Source: Desulfobacteraceae bacterium
Lineage (GTDB): Bacteria; Desulfobacterota; DSM-4660; Desulfatiglandales; Desulfatiglandaceae
Length of the DNA: 39,920 nucleotides
Direction of reading: 5' to 3'
Assembly (NCBI GenBank): GCA_020349865.1
Contig: CP070700.1
Coordinates: forward strand, 4,270,961-4,310,880
The notes below the pieces were generated by a model. The model saw only the letters and a program-made list of their open reading frames with translations, was not told where the DNA came from and searched no databases. The translations under genes and the position numbers were made by a program. Positions 15,479 to 24,415 of the stretch are shown piece after piece. Each line of letters opens with the position of its first letter. Position 1 is the first letter of the stretch.

Positions 15479-16948
15479 ATGAAAATCAAAAATGGAGCCC
15501 AATACATAGAAAGTTTAAGACAAATACATCCTGTCATCTACTATAAAGGTAAAAGAATCCAGGATGTAACCCGGCATCCTGCCACCGAGCCCCACGTGCG
15601 CGCAGCAGCTATGACCTATGCCCTTGTCAGCGACAAGGAGCATCGGGATCTGGCCACAGCCACCTCTCATTTGTCAGGCCGTACAATTAGCCGCTTTACG
15701 CATGTGCACCAAAACATTGAGGACCTGCTCAAGAAGGTTAAGCTGCTCCGCGTCCTTGGCCAAAAGACCGGCACCTGCTTCCAGCGATGCGTGGGATTTG
15801 ACGGCATCAACGCTGTCTATTCAGTAGCTTATGAAATCGATAACAATGAGGGAGCCGACTATCTCGAACGCTTCAAGAATTGGTTAACTTATATTCAGGA
15901 TGAAAATTTGATGGTAGTCGGAGCCATGACTGACCCAAAAGGGGACCGTTCAAAGAGCCCGGCTGATCAATCCGATCCTGACCAGTATGTTCGTATTGTG
16001 GAACGTCGGGATGATGGCGTTGTTATCAGGGGAGCAAAACTCCATATGACAGGAGCGGTCAATTCCCATGAAATTTTGGTCATGCCGACGACCGCCCTTG
16101 ATGAACGTTCAAGGGAATATGCTGTCGTGTGCGCTATACCGGTGGATGCACCTGGGGTTACTATGATCTTCGGCCGTCAGGCCAGCGATGACCGACGCGA
16201 TAAAAGGGAGCGGATTGATATGGGTACACCCTCTTTCGGGACCGTGGGCGGAGAAGCGCTCATCGCGTTCGAGAACGTCTTTGTACCAACAGAAAGGATC
16301 TTTATGGACGGTGAGACGGCTTTCACCGGTTCCCTTGTCTACCGGTTTGCCGCTCACCACCGGGCCAATTACGGGGCTTGCAAGACTGGTCTGATAGACG
16401 TCTTGACCGGGGCAGTGAGTTACCTGGCCCAGATCCAGGGCACGGCCAGGGGATCCCATGTAAGGGATAAGGTCACCGAGATGATTCACTTAAACGAGAC
16501 GCTCTACAGTTCATCCATTGCCTGCGCCGCTGAGGGATGGCCGACCCCATCAGGCGCCTATATGGTGGACACCATGCTTGCAAATGTCTGCAAGCAGAAC
16601 GTTACCCGGTTTCACTTTGAGGTAGCCCGTTTGGCCGTAGACCTTGCCGGTGGCTTTATCGCAACGCTTCCGAGCCAGTACGACCTTGAAAGCGAGGATA
16701 TAGGCCACTTGGTAACAAAGTACTTCTCTGGCGTGGCAGACATCCCAACGGAACATCGCATCAAGGTAGCCCGGCTTATCGAGGCCATGACGGGGGGTAC
16801 GACCCTGGTGGAGTCAATGCATGGTGCAGGATCCCCTCAGGCTCAGAGGATCATGATTTACAGGGAAGGCAACCTGGACAAAAAGATCAAGCTTGCCAAG
16901 GCATTATTGGGGATTCCTCTCAAAGAAAAGCCTTCCAAAAAAAAGTAA
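15479..16948 (+). CDS. abfD: 4-hydroxybutyryl-CoA dehydratase / vinylacetyl-CoA isomerase
   Basis: A 489-residue FAD and [4Fe-4S] enzyme converting 4-hydroxybutyryl-CoA to crotonyl-CoA by a ketyl-radical route, in the cytoplasm. The ATG at 15479 follows AAGGAAGGAGAG and gives the length of the Clostridium aminobutyricum enzyme (about 490). The cluster ligands are all there: Cys100 and Cys104 in GTCFQRC, and His294 and Cys301 in HHRANYGAC, with the catalytic Tyr298 and Lys302 at the right spacing and the ESMHGAGSPQAQ loop at 445-456. Related 4-hydroxyphenylacetate 3-monooxygenases lack these Cys ligands, so the dehydratase call is strong. No CoA-transferase or 4-hydroxybutyrate dehydrogenase is adjacent, so its pathway partners are elsewhere. 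Confidence 0.93.
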   Translation: MKIKNGAQYIESLRQIHPVIYYKGKRIQDVTRHPATEPHVRAAAMTYALVSDKEHRDLATATSHLSGRTISRFTHVHQNIEDLLKKVKLLRVLGQKTGTCFQRCVGFDGINAVYSVAYEIDNNEGADYLERFKNWLTYIQDENLMVVGAMTDPKGDRSKSPADQSDPDQYVRIVERRDDGVVIRGAKLHMTGAVNSHEILVMPTTALDERSREYAVVCAIPVDAPGVTMIFGRQASDDRRDKRERIDMGTPSFGTVGGEALIAFENVFVPTERIFMDGETAFTGSLVYRFAAHHRANYGACKTGLIDVLTGAVSYLAQIQGTARGSHVRDKVTEMIHLNETLYSSSIACAAEGWPTPSGAYMVDTMLANVCKQNVTRFHFEVARLAVDLAGGFIATLPSQYDLESEDIGHLVTKYFSGVADIPTEHRIKVARLIEAMTGGTTLVESMHGAGSPQAQRIMIYREGNLDKKIKLAKALLGIPLKEKPSKKK

Positions 16949-17106
16949 AGTTCCCGACCAAAGCTTGGGGAATGCTGGCATTTTTCGTAACAAGCAAACT
17001 GAAGGATTTATAATACTTTAGCGTTTTGAAAAAATCAATTGTGGATTGTAGGGCCATGGGGATCTCTTTTTCATAAGTCGCATCACAAATCAGTCAACAG
17101 CGCAAT

Positions 17107-17666
17107 TCTCCTGATCGTTTCTATGTGAAGGAATCCGTGTTTGCGTATACCTTTTTTCCTGACCTGGATCCCATCCTCTCGCCCCAAATGAGCTCTACCG
17201 GCCAGGTCATGGGGAATGAGTGCTCCTTTGGAAAGGCATACCTTAAATCCCAGATTGCTGTTAACCCAAAGTTGCCTCATAGGGATGGTGTGTTCATTAG
17301 TGTTCGGGATTCAGAAAAGGAAGCTGTTCTACAGATTGCCAGGAAATTATTAGAGCTTGGCTATACAATCGTGAGTACACAGGGCACGGCCCAATTCCTC
17401 ACCGAAAGGGGAATCGAAGTTTTTACTGTCCATAAGGTTTCCGGGTTGAGGCCGAACATTATAGACCTGATAAAAACGGCGAAATATCCCTCGTCATTAA
17501 CATCCCGGAAGGTCTAAAGTCCAAGGTAGACGAGCGGGCAATTCGCCGGGTTACCATTGAGCACAATGTTCCCTTAGTTACCACCACATCAGGTGCGTTT
17601 TTAATCGTTCGCGGATTTGAAGAGATTCTCAAAAGTCCTTTTTCCTACAGCCCTTTAGAAATCTGA
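17107..17666 (+). pseudogene. carB: Decayed carB 3' end (carbamoyl-phosphate synthase large chain)
   Basis: Only the last ~185 residues of CarB remain. The frame reads FYVKESVF..DPILSPQMSSTGQVMG, the end of the ATP-grasp domain, followed by the MGS-like allosteric domain (VFISVRDSEKEAVLQIA.., GTAQFL, HKVSGLRPNIIDLIK). Near 17475-17480 the frame breaks: a run ATAAAAACGG appears one A short, after which the other frame continues with NGEISLVINIPEG, then IRRVTIEHNVPLVTTTSGA, and ends at TGA 17664-17666. A full CarB has about 1,070 residues, and nothing of the first 880 is seen upstream. The gene is therefore both truncated and frameshifted, though a sequencing error at the A run could explain the shift alone. 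Confidence 0.85.
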
Positions 17667-17674
17667 GAGTTTTT

Positions 17675-18112
17675 TTGGAAGAGGAGTATCTAAAAAAATT
17701 GGTGGTTGCTTTAGGTGGAAATGCGATACTGAAATATGGTGAGAAGGGTGCATTTCAAGACCAGATTTCAAACCTTAAGCGAACCGCGACTCAATTGGCC
17801 CCAGTCATAGCATCCTGGTACCAGGTAGTCATCACCCATGGTAATGGCCCTAAGGTGGAAAATATCCTTATTCAGAATGAGCGTGCCAAGCAAGAAGTTC
17901 CTGCCATGCCCCTTGATGTCTGTGGCGCCCAGAGCCAGGGACAGATTGGCTATTTCTTGCAACAGGTTTTGAATAATGAACTGAGACAAATGGGTAAAAG
18001 CACTGAGGTCGCTACGATTCTGACTAAAACGGTGGTAGACCGGGTTCGAAAAACCCCCATCTTCAGCGTTCATCCTCAAATCCCCCCTGTAGCGAATTTT
18101 TTTACATCTTAA
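17675..18112 (+). pseudogene. arcC: Truncated carbamate kinase, N-terminal part
   Basis: The first ~125 residues match carbamate kinase: VVALGGNAIL at 9-18, THGNGPKVENIL near 54-65 and MPLDVCGAQSQGQIGYFLQQ near 78-97. The family has about 310 residues, so more than half is missing, including the ATP-binding C-terminal half. After TKTVVD the sequence (PIFSVHPQIPPVANFF) is no longer like the family, and the frame runs 11 bases into the convergent RidA gene. It starts with TTG 8 bases after the carB remnant. Carbamoyl phosphate links both enzymes, so a carB-like/arcC unit once stood here and was broken by deletion. Confidence 0.8.
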
Positions 18113-18572
18113 CTGATTTTATTCTGACAATTAGTTCAATCTCAACAGGGATATTCATGGGCAGGTTGTTTGTTCCAAGGGCCGAACGGGCGTGTCGACC
18201 GCGATTGCCAAGGAGTTCGGCCAGCAAATCGGAAGCGCCGTTGATTACTTCTGGTTGTCGGTGAAAATCAGGAGCGCTGTTAACAAATCCCAGAACTTTG
18301 ATTACCTTCTCGATGCGATCGAGATCCCCGATCTTATCTTTAATGATGCTCAGCAGGTTAAGTGCGGTAATCCTGGCTGCATCGTAACCCTGTTCCAGGG
18401 TCAGCTCTGCGCCCACCCGGCCCAGAAACTTCGGCTTTCCATTGATAATGCAACTAGCCCCGGAGGTATACAGCAAGTCCTCGTCCATGACCGCCGGCTC
18501 GTAGTTGCCCACCGGCTGGGGCGGTTCGGGCAGGGTCAACCCCATTGATGCCAGTTTTTTTTCCACTTCCAT
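18102..18572 (-). CDS. RidA/YjgF-family protein
   Basis: A 156-residue member of the RidA (YjgF/YER057c/UK114) family of the longer type. The pattern LYTSGASC at about 35-42, GYDAARITALNLLSIIKDKIGDLDRIEKVIKVLGFVNSAPDF and the end SALGTNNLPMNIPVEIELIVRI are typical. The usual RidA Arg that binds the keto-acid carboxylate (R in GxARSxVGV..LP) is present in ARSALG. RidA proteins hydrolyse reactive enamines or imines made by PLP enzymes; the longer subgroup is less well studied. It is 73 bases downstream of the aldehyde:ferredoxin oxidoreductase on the same strand and may be its last operon gene. Confidence 0.9.
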   Translation of the reverse strand: MEVEKKLASMGLTLPEPPQPVGNYEPAVMDEDLLYTSGASCIINGKPKFLGRVGAELTLEQGYDAARITALNLLSIIKDKIGDLDRIEKVIKVLGFVNSAPDFHRQPEVINGASDLLAELLGNRGRHARSALGTNNLPMNIPVEIELIVRIKSVKM

Positions 18573-18645
18573 TGATTTCTCCCTATGAATGTATATTTCA
18601 TAATTTCACGATCAAAATGCATGCTATCATGAGATCAACATTCGG

Positions 18646-20496
18646 TCAGAAGTCGATTTCAAGCTCCCGCAACAATTCAGGCGACGGTTCGCCGAATTCG
18701 TTCCATTTGCGCAGCCGGTAGTAATCGTTCAGCAACTGCCCCTGGGGGGGGATTCTGTCCTTGGAACCGCCGGTGTCGCGCGAAAAATTGGTAAGCCGCG
18801 GAGGCAACGCGTCATCTTTGCGGCTGATCCCCAAACGGTTATTATACAGCCGCTTGACGGTAAAAATGCGGGTACCGGCCTTTAACAGGGATGCCACATC
18901 AAATTTCCAGCCGGTGATGCAATTCAACCAGTGGGCCAGCGAGGGCACGTCCACACCGCCGAAAACGATAAATTTACAAACGGTCAGTGCATCAAAAACG
19001 GACATCAGATCTTGCATGACGACGGAAAATTTCGCCTTGCCGTCCACCTCGTAGGGATCCTGGCTCTGATCAAAACCAATGCCGTTCGGCGGCTTAAGCC
19101 CGCTTTCGAAGTCCATACCAAACACACTTAGATGGCAGGCGCCCCGGTTGCAGGTGGTATAGCCCAGAACATTGCTGAATCTGGCCCGAGGGTCATGAGC
19201 CGGTAGTTCCATACCTTTGACATGACAGGCGAATTCAACAGCATTTCCGCCGATGATTTCCGCCGCCTTGCGCACCCCCTGACCCAATATCTTCCCGAAA
19301 CCCCGATTTTCGCCGATAGCCTTGACCATTTCCAGCATGGCGTCCGCGTTGCCCCAGATCAGCTCGATGCTATCGGTGTCGCTCTTGGTAACCAGACCTC
19401 TGTCATAGGCTTCCATGCCGAATGCAATCACTGCACCGGTGGCGATTGTGTCCAGACCGTAGCGGTTGCACAGTTCGTTGGCCTTGGCGATGGCCTCCAG
19501 ATTGTCAATCAAACAGTTGGAGCCGAGCATGGCCAGGGTTTCGTATTCCGGCCCCGGGCCTTCGGGAACAGCATAGGGCCCCCCGTCCACCTTAATAATT
19601 CGGCCGCAGCCGATGGCGCACCGGCCGCAATGATAGCGCTTGGTAAGAATTGTCCGGTTCATGGTCGGGCCACTGATTTTCTGGGCCCCCTCTTGCCATT
19701 GCCCCTGAGCCCAGTTTTTGATAGGCAGATCCCCGCTCTCCTCATTGGGGGTGACCACACCGGCGGTACCAAATTCACTTAAACCCTCAGTCAGTTCCTT
19801 CATATTCAGGTTATGGTCTTCGATAGAAGCCATCAACTTTTCTCTATCGTAAACGGGTGTTTTCAAGCTGCCCCGTGAGACCACAATGGCCTTGACGTTT
19901 TTTGAACCGAGCACAGCCCCCAGTCCACCCCGACCGGCGGCCCGTCCGTCGGTGCCATCATTCATCAGGGCAGCGATGGGAACTTTATTCTCTCCAGCCA
20001 GCCCGATACCAAAAAAGTTTACTTTATCGCCGTACTCGGACTTAAGAGCACCTTCCATCTCATAGGTATCCTTACCCCACAGCTTCCCCGCAGCAGTGAT
20101 CTCAACCCGGTCCTGTGAGATGGCAACGCACACCGGACTGTCGGCGGCATTTCTGATAATCAATCCGTCATATCCGGTGCTTTTCAGAACCTGGGCAACT
20201 TTACCACCGCTGTTGGCTTCACCCCAGACGCCTGTCAGCGGTGCTTTGGCGCAGGCCTCATATCTGGATGAGGAATAGACCGGTGTTCCGCAAACCGGCC
20301 CGGTTAGCAGCACAAAGGTGTTTTCCGGACCCAACGGATCGATTTTGGCCGGTTCCGTATGATTGTACAGATACCATGCCCCAAGCCCCGACCCGCCAAG
20401 GTACTGCTTTTTGACTTTCTCGGGAAAATCAATGGCCTCAATCTTGCCGCTTGCCAGATCGATGTCTAATATTTTTTCCATGTAACCGTTTTTCAT
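18646..20496 (-). CDS. aor: Aldehyde:ferredoxin oxidoreductase (tungsten/molybdenum bis-pterin)
   Basis: A 616-residue AOR-family enzyme that oxidises an aldehyde to the acid with ferredoxin as acceptor, in the cytoplasm. The single [4Fe-4S] cluster ligands are Cys290, Cys293, Cys297 (CGRCAIGC) and Cys507 (ALTVCKF). The N-terminal pterin-binding part shows YLGGSGLGAWYLY (32-44), TGPVCGTP, and RGGLGAVLGSKNVKAI (189-204). Length equals the family norm. It follows the sugar ABC transporter genes after a 305-base gap containing a palindromic repeat, so it may have its own promoter. A MoaD-like sulfur carrier, often linked to AOR genes, is encoded about 8 kb upstream on the same strand. Context suggests an aldehyde from sugar or sugar-acid breakdown, but the substrate is unknown. 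Confidence 0.95.
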   Translation of the reverse strand: MKNGYMEKILDIDLASGKIEAIDFPEKVKKQYLGGSGLGAWYLYNHTEPAKIDPLGPENTFVLLTGPVCGTPVYSSSRYEACAKAPLTGVWGEANSGGKVAQVLKSTGYDGLIIRNAADSPVCVAISQDRVEITAAGKLWGKDTYEMEGALKSEYGDKVNFFGIGLAGENKVPIAALMNDGTDGRAAGRGGLGAVLGSKNVKAIVVSRGSLKTPVYDREKLMASIEDHNLNMKELTEGLSEFGTAGVVTPNEESGDLPIKNWAQGQWQEGAQKISGPTMNRTILTKRYHCGRCAIGCGRIIKVDGGPYAVPEGPGPEYETLAMLGSNCLIDNLEAIAKANELCNRYGLDTIATGAVIAFGMEAYDRGLVTKSDTDSIELIWGNADAMLEMVKAIGENRGFGKILGQGVRKAAEIIGGNAVEFACHVKGMELPAHDPRARFSNVLGYTTCNRGACHLSVFGMDFESGLKPPNGIGFDQSQDPYEVDGKAKFSVVMQDLMSVFDALTVCKFIVFGGVDVPSLAHWLNCITGWKFDVASLLKAGTRIFTVKRLYNNRLGISRKDDALPPRLTNFSRDTGGSKDRIPPQGQLLNDYYRLRKWNEFGEPSPELLRELEIDF

Positions 20497-20801
20497 GCGC
20501 TACCTCCCTAACCCGTATCCGCTGTAGGCGGAAAAATAAAAAGGTTATGTATATAGTTTTCATCCCGCAGAACCAAAATCCTGAACAATATGAATATCGA
20601 ACAAGAAAGTTCGAATGACGAAGTGTGGAATCGCTTAGCTCTGACTTTTTATGTCAATATAAATGATAAAATACCCTACTTCGACAATCATAATTCAACA
20701 TTCGATATTCAAACGCCTCAGGCGAAAAAACCTGATACCTGCTTACTCCTGACACCCGAAACCTGATCCGCCTGCGGCGGAAATCTTTCAATCTGCTGAC
20801 G
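20497..20801. repeat. Intergenic region with palindromic repeat
   Basis: A 121-base element at 20591-20711 is bounded by the perfect inverted pair TGAATATCGAA (20591-20601) and TTCGATATTCA (20701-20711), with further pairing CGAAGT (20629-20634) and ACTTCG (20678-20683). A separate small hairpin TCCGCCTGCGGCGGA lies just after the permease stop codon near 20767-20782 and may slow or end transcription there. No gene is seen. Confidence 0.55.
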
Positions 20802-21800
20802 TCACTCCATCTGCAACTGAGAAGCCTTTCTTTGCCGGTAGCTTAACAGTGTCACAATGCTTACGCCGGCAATCAGCATGGTTCCCCGAGTGAGCCACAC
20901 GATGAATGTCGGCCACCCTAATAGCGTAATCCAGTTGACCAGCACGGTTAAAATGACAACGCCGATAAAGGTCCCGATGACATTGTGCTTGCCGGCCTTA
21001 ACCACTAGGGCCCCGAGAAAGACCGCCGTAAAACCCTGGATCATCAAGGTCCCGCCGCCGATTTCCGATACTCCGGAACCCAGCTGAGCGGTTACCAGAA
21101 TGCCGGCCACAGACGCCATGGCGGCGTTGAGGGTAAAATAATAGAATACGATTTTGGATTCCTTGATTCCGGCCTCCCGGGTGGCCTGCCGGTTTTCGCC
21201 CAGGGCATACAGATGCTGCCCCATGGTTGTGTGGTCCTGCAAAAAATAGCTGATGATGTAAATTACAAGGGCCGTGAGAAACAAAACTGGTATACTCAGT
21301 ATCTCCCCGAACACGAAATTATACACCAGCTTGGAGTTGGTGATGATGGCCAGGGGTTTGCCCTGGTTTAATATTTTCGCGACGGCCTTGGCCGCAAACC
21401 CGGTGGCAATGGTAGTGATTAGCGAGGGGATCTTCATATAAGCCGCCATAAAGCCGTTGATGGCGCCGATCAATGTGCCGCCGACAAAGGCTGCCACGAT
21501 GGCCAAACCCAGAGGAACGCCGCTTTTCATCACGAAGCAGGCGGCAATCATACTCACCAGCGCGGCCACATCCGCAAAGGAAACATCCAGTTCTCCAATG
21601 GCCAGGATCCATGTGAGTCCCAGGATTAATATGGCGTTAATACCCGAGGCCCGTAAAATTTCCAGCAAATTGTCGGGGGTGCGAAAGGCGGCCGATGTAA
21701 GCGAAAACAGCGCCAGCATGGCAAACAACATCCATATCAGGCCGAATTGGGGCTGGAACAGCCGACTGAAATGAAACGTCTTCGAATCTGCTTTATTCAC
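20802..21800 (-). CDS. Sugar ABC transporter permease (RbsC-like), second
   Basis: A 332-residue inner-membrane permease of the ribose/xylose/autoinducer-2 type with about ten hydrophobic segments. The family motif GELDVSFADVAAL near residues 68-80 is the usual GxxDxS signature. The GTG start overlaps the stop of the preceding permease (GTGA), showing translational coupling. With the other permease it should form a heterodimeric channel for the binding protein at 24416 and ATPase at 22801. The transported compound is probably a sugar or sugar acid. Confidence 0.92.
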   Translation of the reverse strand: MNKADSKTFHFSRLFQPQFGLIWMLFAMLALFSLTSAAFRTPDNLLEILRASGINAILILGLTWILAIGELDVSFADVAALVSMIAACFVMKSGVPLGLAIVAAFVGGTLIGAINGFMAAYMKIPSLITTIATGFAAKAVAKILNQGKPLAIITNSKLVYNFVFGEILSIPVLFLTALVIYIISYFLQDHTTMGQHLYALGENRQATREAGIKESKIVFYYFTLNAAMASVAGILVTAQLGSGVSEIGGGTLMIQGFTAVFLGALVVKAGKHNVIGTFIGVVILTVLVNWITLLGWPTFIVWLTRGTMLIAGVSIVTLLSYRQRKASQLQME

Positions 21801-22804
21801 GACACCACCTCTTCGTTCGCATCCGGTAGTCGGACCGATCGCTGAGCCTTTCTACCTTTGACAACAATATCGGTAGAAAGGCTCAGCGCTGCAATCAGAA
21901 CAATGCCGATGATGAAGTCGCTGTAGTAATAGGGTACCGCCATCAGCGTGAACCCGTTTAACATGGTTGAGATGAACATGGCAGCCAGAAAAGTTCCATA
22001 AATTGTTGTTTTTGTGAACACCGCGTTGCCGAGAAATACAGGGGCGTAAGCTGGCAGCAGAAACACCAGCCCTACTCTGACACTGCCACTTCCCTGGGAG
22101 GCATTGCTCATTATAGCGCCAAGCGAGGTTGTCAGAGCGCAGAAGGCGAACGCCGCTACAATATAATATTTGGCATTCACCCCCGAAAAAATCGCAGCAA
22201 CCCGGTTGTCGCCGGTCGCATAAAAGCCCCGACCGTATCGTGACCGGTGCAAAATGAGAAACCCGATAAAAAAAAGGCTCACCATAAGGATGACAGGCAA
22301 GGGGACGCCCAAAATTATGGCATCGTTAATTTCGAGGATGCCGGAGGTTAACGCATTTTCCCAGATATATGCCCCGTCACTGTATATCCACGCTAATCCC
22401 CAGGATATCGCCCCGGTGGCAATGGTGGTGACAATGTCTGGTAATTTGAATACACCGATGGCCACACCGTTGATTACACCAAAAGCAACCCCCACGGTCA
22501 GCCCCGCAAATATGCTGGGCATCACATGAACTTCTTTGGCGATTAAGAAACTGGTGGTCATGCCCGCCAGGCTGCTGACCATCGGAAAAGATATATCAAA
22601 ATGGCCAACGACAACGACGAAGGTGGCGCCCAATGCGAACATGGCAGCAACCGATGCATGTTTCAGCAGGGTGGCAATATTTCTGCTGGATAAAAACTGA
22701 TCATGCAAAACGGAAAAGACGATGATAATGAGAACCAGCAGCAGAAAGAATATGGCCACGGGTCGGTTCTCGACCGCAATGATCTTCATATTTTTCTCTG
22801 TCAC
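21797..22804 (-). CDS. Sugar ABC transporter permease (RbsC-like), first
   Basis: A membrane permease of about 335 residues of the RbsC type, with GHFDISFPMVSSL near residues 72-84 as the family motif. I chose the GTG at 22804 because AAGGAAG lies 7 bases upstream and the codon overlaps the ATPase stop as GTGA; an in-frame ATG at 22828 lies inside the ATPase gene without a ribosome binding site. It is followed by a second, different permease with another GTGA overlap. Two distinct permeases, rather than a homodimer, are typical of the autoinducer-2, xylitol and related carbohydrate uptake families. Confidence 0.92.
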   Translation of the reverse strand: MTEKNMKIIAVENRPVAIFFLLLVLIIIVFSVLHDQFLSSRNIATLLKHASVAAMFALGATFVVVVGHFDISFPMVSSLAGMTTSFLIAKEVHVMPSIFAGLTVGVAFGVINGVAIGVFKLPDIVTTIATGAISWGLAWIYSDGAYIWENALTSGILEINDAIILGVPLPVILMVSLFFIGFLILHRSRYGRGFYATGDNRVAAIFSGVNAKYYIVAAFAFCALTTSLGAIMSNASQGSGSVRVGLVFLLPAYAPVFLGNAVFTKTTIYGTFLAAMFISTMLNGFTLMAVPYYYSDFIIGIVLIAALSLSTDIVVKGRKAQRSVRLPDANEEVVS

Positions 22805-24309
22805 GTTGTACTTCCTTTTACGCCGCAAAGGAGAATCTCCTCAGGGGTGACCCGGCCAACAGCTTCATCCAGAGTGACGCGCCCCTTAAACATGGCCATG
22901 ACATGGTCGCACATCCCGGAGATCTCCTCACAGTCTGAAGAGATGAGAATCACAGCCGCCCCGTCGGACAGCTTCCGGATCAGATTATAAATACCCGCCT
23001 TGGCCCCGACGTCCACACCGGCGGTGGGTTCCAGGAAAATATAAATTTGAGCCTCGGTAAAAAGACCCTTGCTGATCACCACTTTTTGTTGATTCCCACC
23101 GCTGAGATAGGACACCTTTAGGTTGACATCGGCGGGGGTGATCGCTAACTGCTCGATAAGCTCGAAAACTTCCTTTTTTTCTTTCTTCCTTCGAATAAAT
23201 CCAAAAAAATTGACAACTCGCCTCAAACTGGCCAGCGATACATTAAATGCTAAGGGCTGGACATCGATCAAACCCTCGCGCCGACGGTCGCTGGGAATCA
23301 GAAAAATACCATTTTTAATCGCATCCCTGGGGGATCGCAGCTGAATATCTCGGCCACGAATCTGTAACTTACCCCGGGTACTTGGTACTAGGCCGAAAAT
23401 CACCTTGGCCAGTTCTTCAACGCCGGAACCGACTAGTCCGAAAATGCCCAGGATTTGTCCGATCCTCGCGGAAAAACTGATATCCTGGAACCGATCTTCA
23501 AAAGAAAGACCGCTGACAGCAAGCATCTCTTCGCCAACACTCGGTGTCTTAACAGGATACAGATGGTCCATCTTTTCGCCCAGCATCAATTCGGCGATGG
23601 CCATGTGATCGGCACCCAACTCTTTAGCCTCCATGGTCGCCACGTTTTGCCCGTCGCGGATGACCGTCAGGCGATCGGCAACCTGAAAAATCTCCTCCAG
23701 TCGGTGCGAGATGTAAATGATTGCAATCCCCCGCTCTTTGAGCAAATCCATGAGGCGGAAAAGAACTTGCTTTTCGTTTTCGGTAAGGATGGAGGTGGGT
23801 TCATCCAGCACTAGAACAACCATTTTTCTGGACAGTGCCCTTAGGATGGCAATGATTTCCTGTTCAACGGCGTTCAGTTCCAATACAGGTCTGGTGAGAT
23901 CCACTTTAGCGGGAAATTGCTTCAGGATGCGTTGCGCCTTGGCATGTAATTTTTTGCGGTCAATTCTGGCGAAAGAGCCTTTTTTTTCGGTTTCAAATCC
24001 CAGGAAAATATTCTCATATCCCGTAAAGGACGAAATCATTTCCGGATCCTGATAGACGGTGGCAATCCCTTGATTCATGGCGTCCTGGGGACTGTTAATT
24101 TCTATTGTTTGGCCGTCGAGGATGATGGCTCCCGCGTCTTTGTGATAAGTGCCGGATAGAATCTTGATCAGGGTCGACTTGCCGGCGCCGTTGATGCCTA
24201 GCAGGGCATGGATTTCTCCAGGCTTTAACTCAAAATCAACGCCATCCAACGCTTTAACTCCAAAAAACGCCTTGCTGATGCCTTTCATTTCCAGTCGGTA
24301 GTCAGTCAA
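22801..24309 (-). CDS. Sugar ABC transporter ATPase (RbsA-like, two ABC domains)
   Basis: A 502-residue double ATPase of the ribose/galactose class. Domain 1 has Walker A GINGAGKST (38-46), and Walker B VLVLDEPTS; its signature is degenerate (LNAVEQE). Domain 2 has a degenerate Walker A (GLVGSGVEE), an intact signature LSGGNQQKV, and an altered Walker B (IYIFLEPTAG, with Leu in place of the usual Asp). Degenerate second-site residues are known in this family, so one full ATP site (Walker A/B of domain 1 with the signature of domain 2) is kept and the other lost. The gene overlaps the next permease by GTGA and follows the binding-protein gene after a strong hairpin. Confidence 0.93.
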   Translation of the reverse strand: MTDYRLEMKGISKAFFGVKALDGVDFELKPGEIHALLGINGAGKSTLIKILSGTYHKDAGAIILDGQTIEINSPQDAMNQGIATVYQDPEMISSFTGYENIFLGFETEKKGSFARIDRKKLHAKAQRILKQFPAKVDLTRPVLELNAVEQEIIAILRALSRKMVVLVLDEPTSILTENEKQVLFRLMDLLKERGIAIIYISHRLEEIFQVADRLTVIRDGQNVATMEAKELGADHMAIAELMLGEKMDHLYPVKTPSVGEEMLAVSGLSFEDRFQDISFSARIGQILGIFGLVGSGVEELAKVIFGLVPSTRGKLQIRGRDIQLRSPRDAIKNGIFLIPSDRRREGLIDVQPLAFNVSLASLRRVVNFFGFIRRKKEKKEVFELIEQLAITPADVNLKVSYLSGGNQQKVVISKGLFTEAQIYIFLEPTAGVDVGAKAGIYNLIRKLSDGAAVILISSDCEEISGMCDHVMAMFKGRVTLDEAVGRVTPEEILLCGVKGSTT

Positions 24310-24361
24310 TGCTCCTCACCAGCTTTCAGGGAAGATTCAGGTTACAACCCGTTTTAACTTA

Positions 24362-24401
24362 TGCGGCGTATAAACCAGAAAAACCGGTTTCATACGCCGC
24401 A
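24362..24401. promoter_or_regulatory. Strong stem-loop between binding-protein and ATPase genes
   Basis: TGCGGCGTAT (24362-24371) pairs with ATACGCCGCA (24392-24401), and AAACC (24372-24376) with GGTTT (24386-24390), giving about 15 pairs with one bulged base and a 9-base loop. It begins 15 bases after the binding-protein stop codon on the minus strand and has no T run behind it. Such hairpins often protect the binding-protein mRNA and lower downstream expression. Confidence 0.6.
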
Positions 24402-24415
24402 GTCTCAGATCCATT

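Noticed and set aside
18192..18548. A plus-strand frame of 118 residues inside the RidA region.
   Set aside because: It is the shadow of the RidA gene, which has clear family motifs on the minus strand.
19222..19782. A long plus-strand frame of 186 residues.
   Set aside because: It lies fully inside the aldehyde:ferredoxin oxidoreductase gene in another frame and matches no family.
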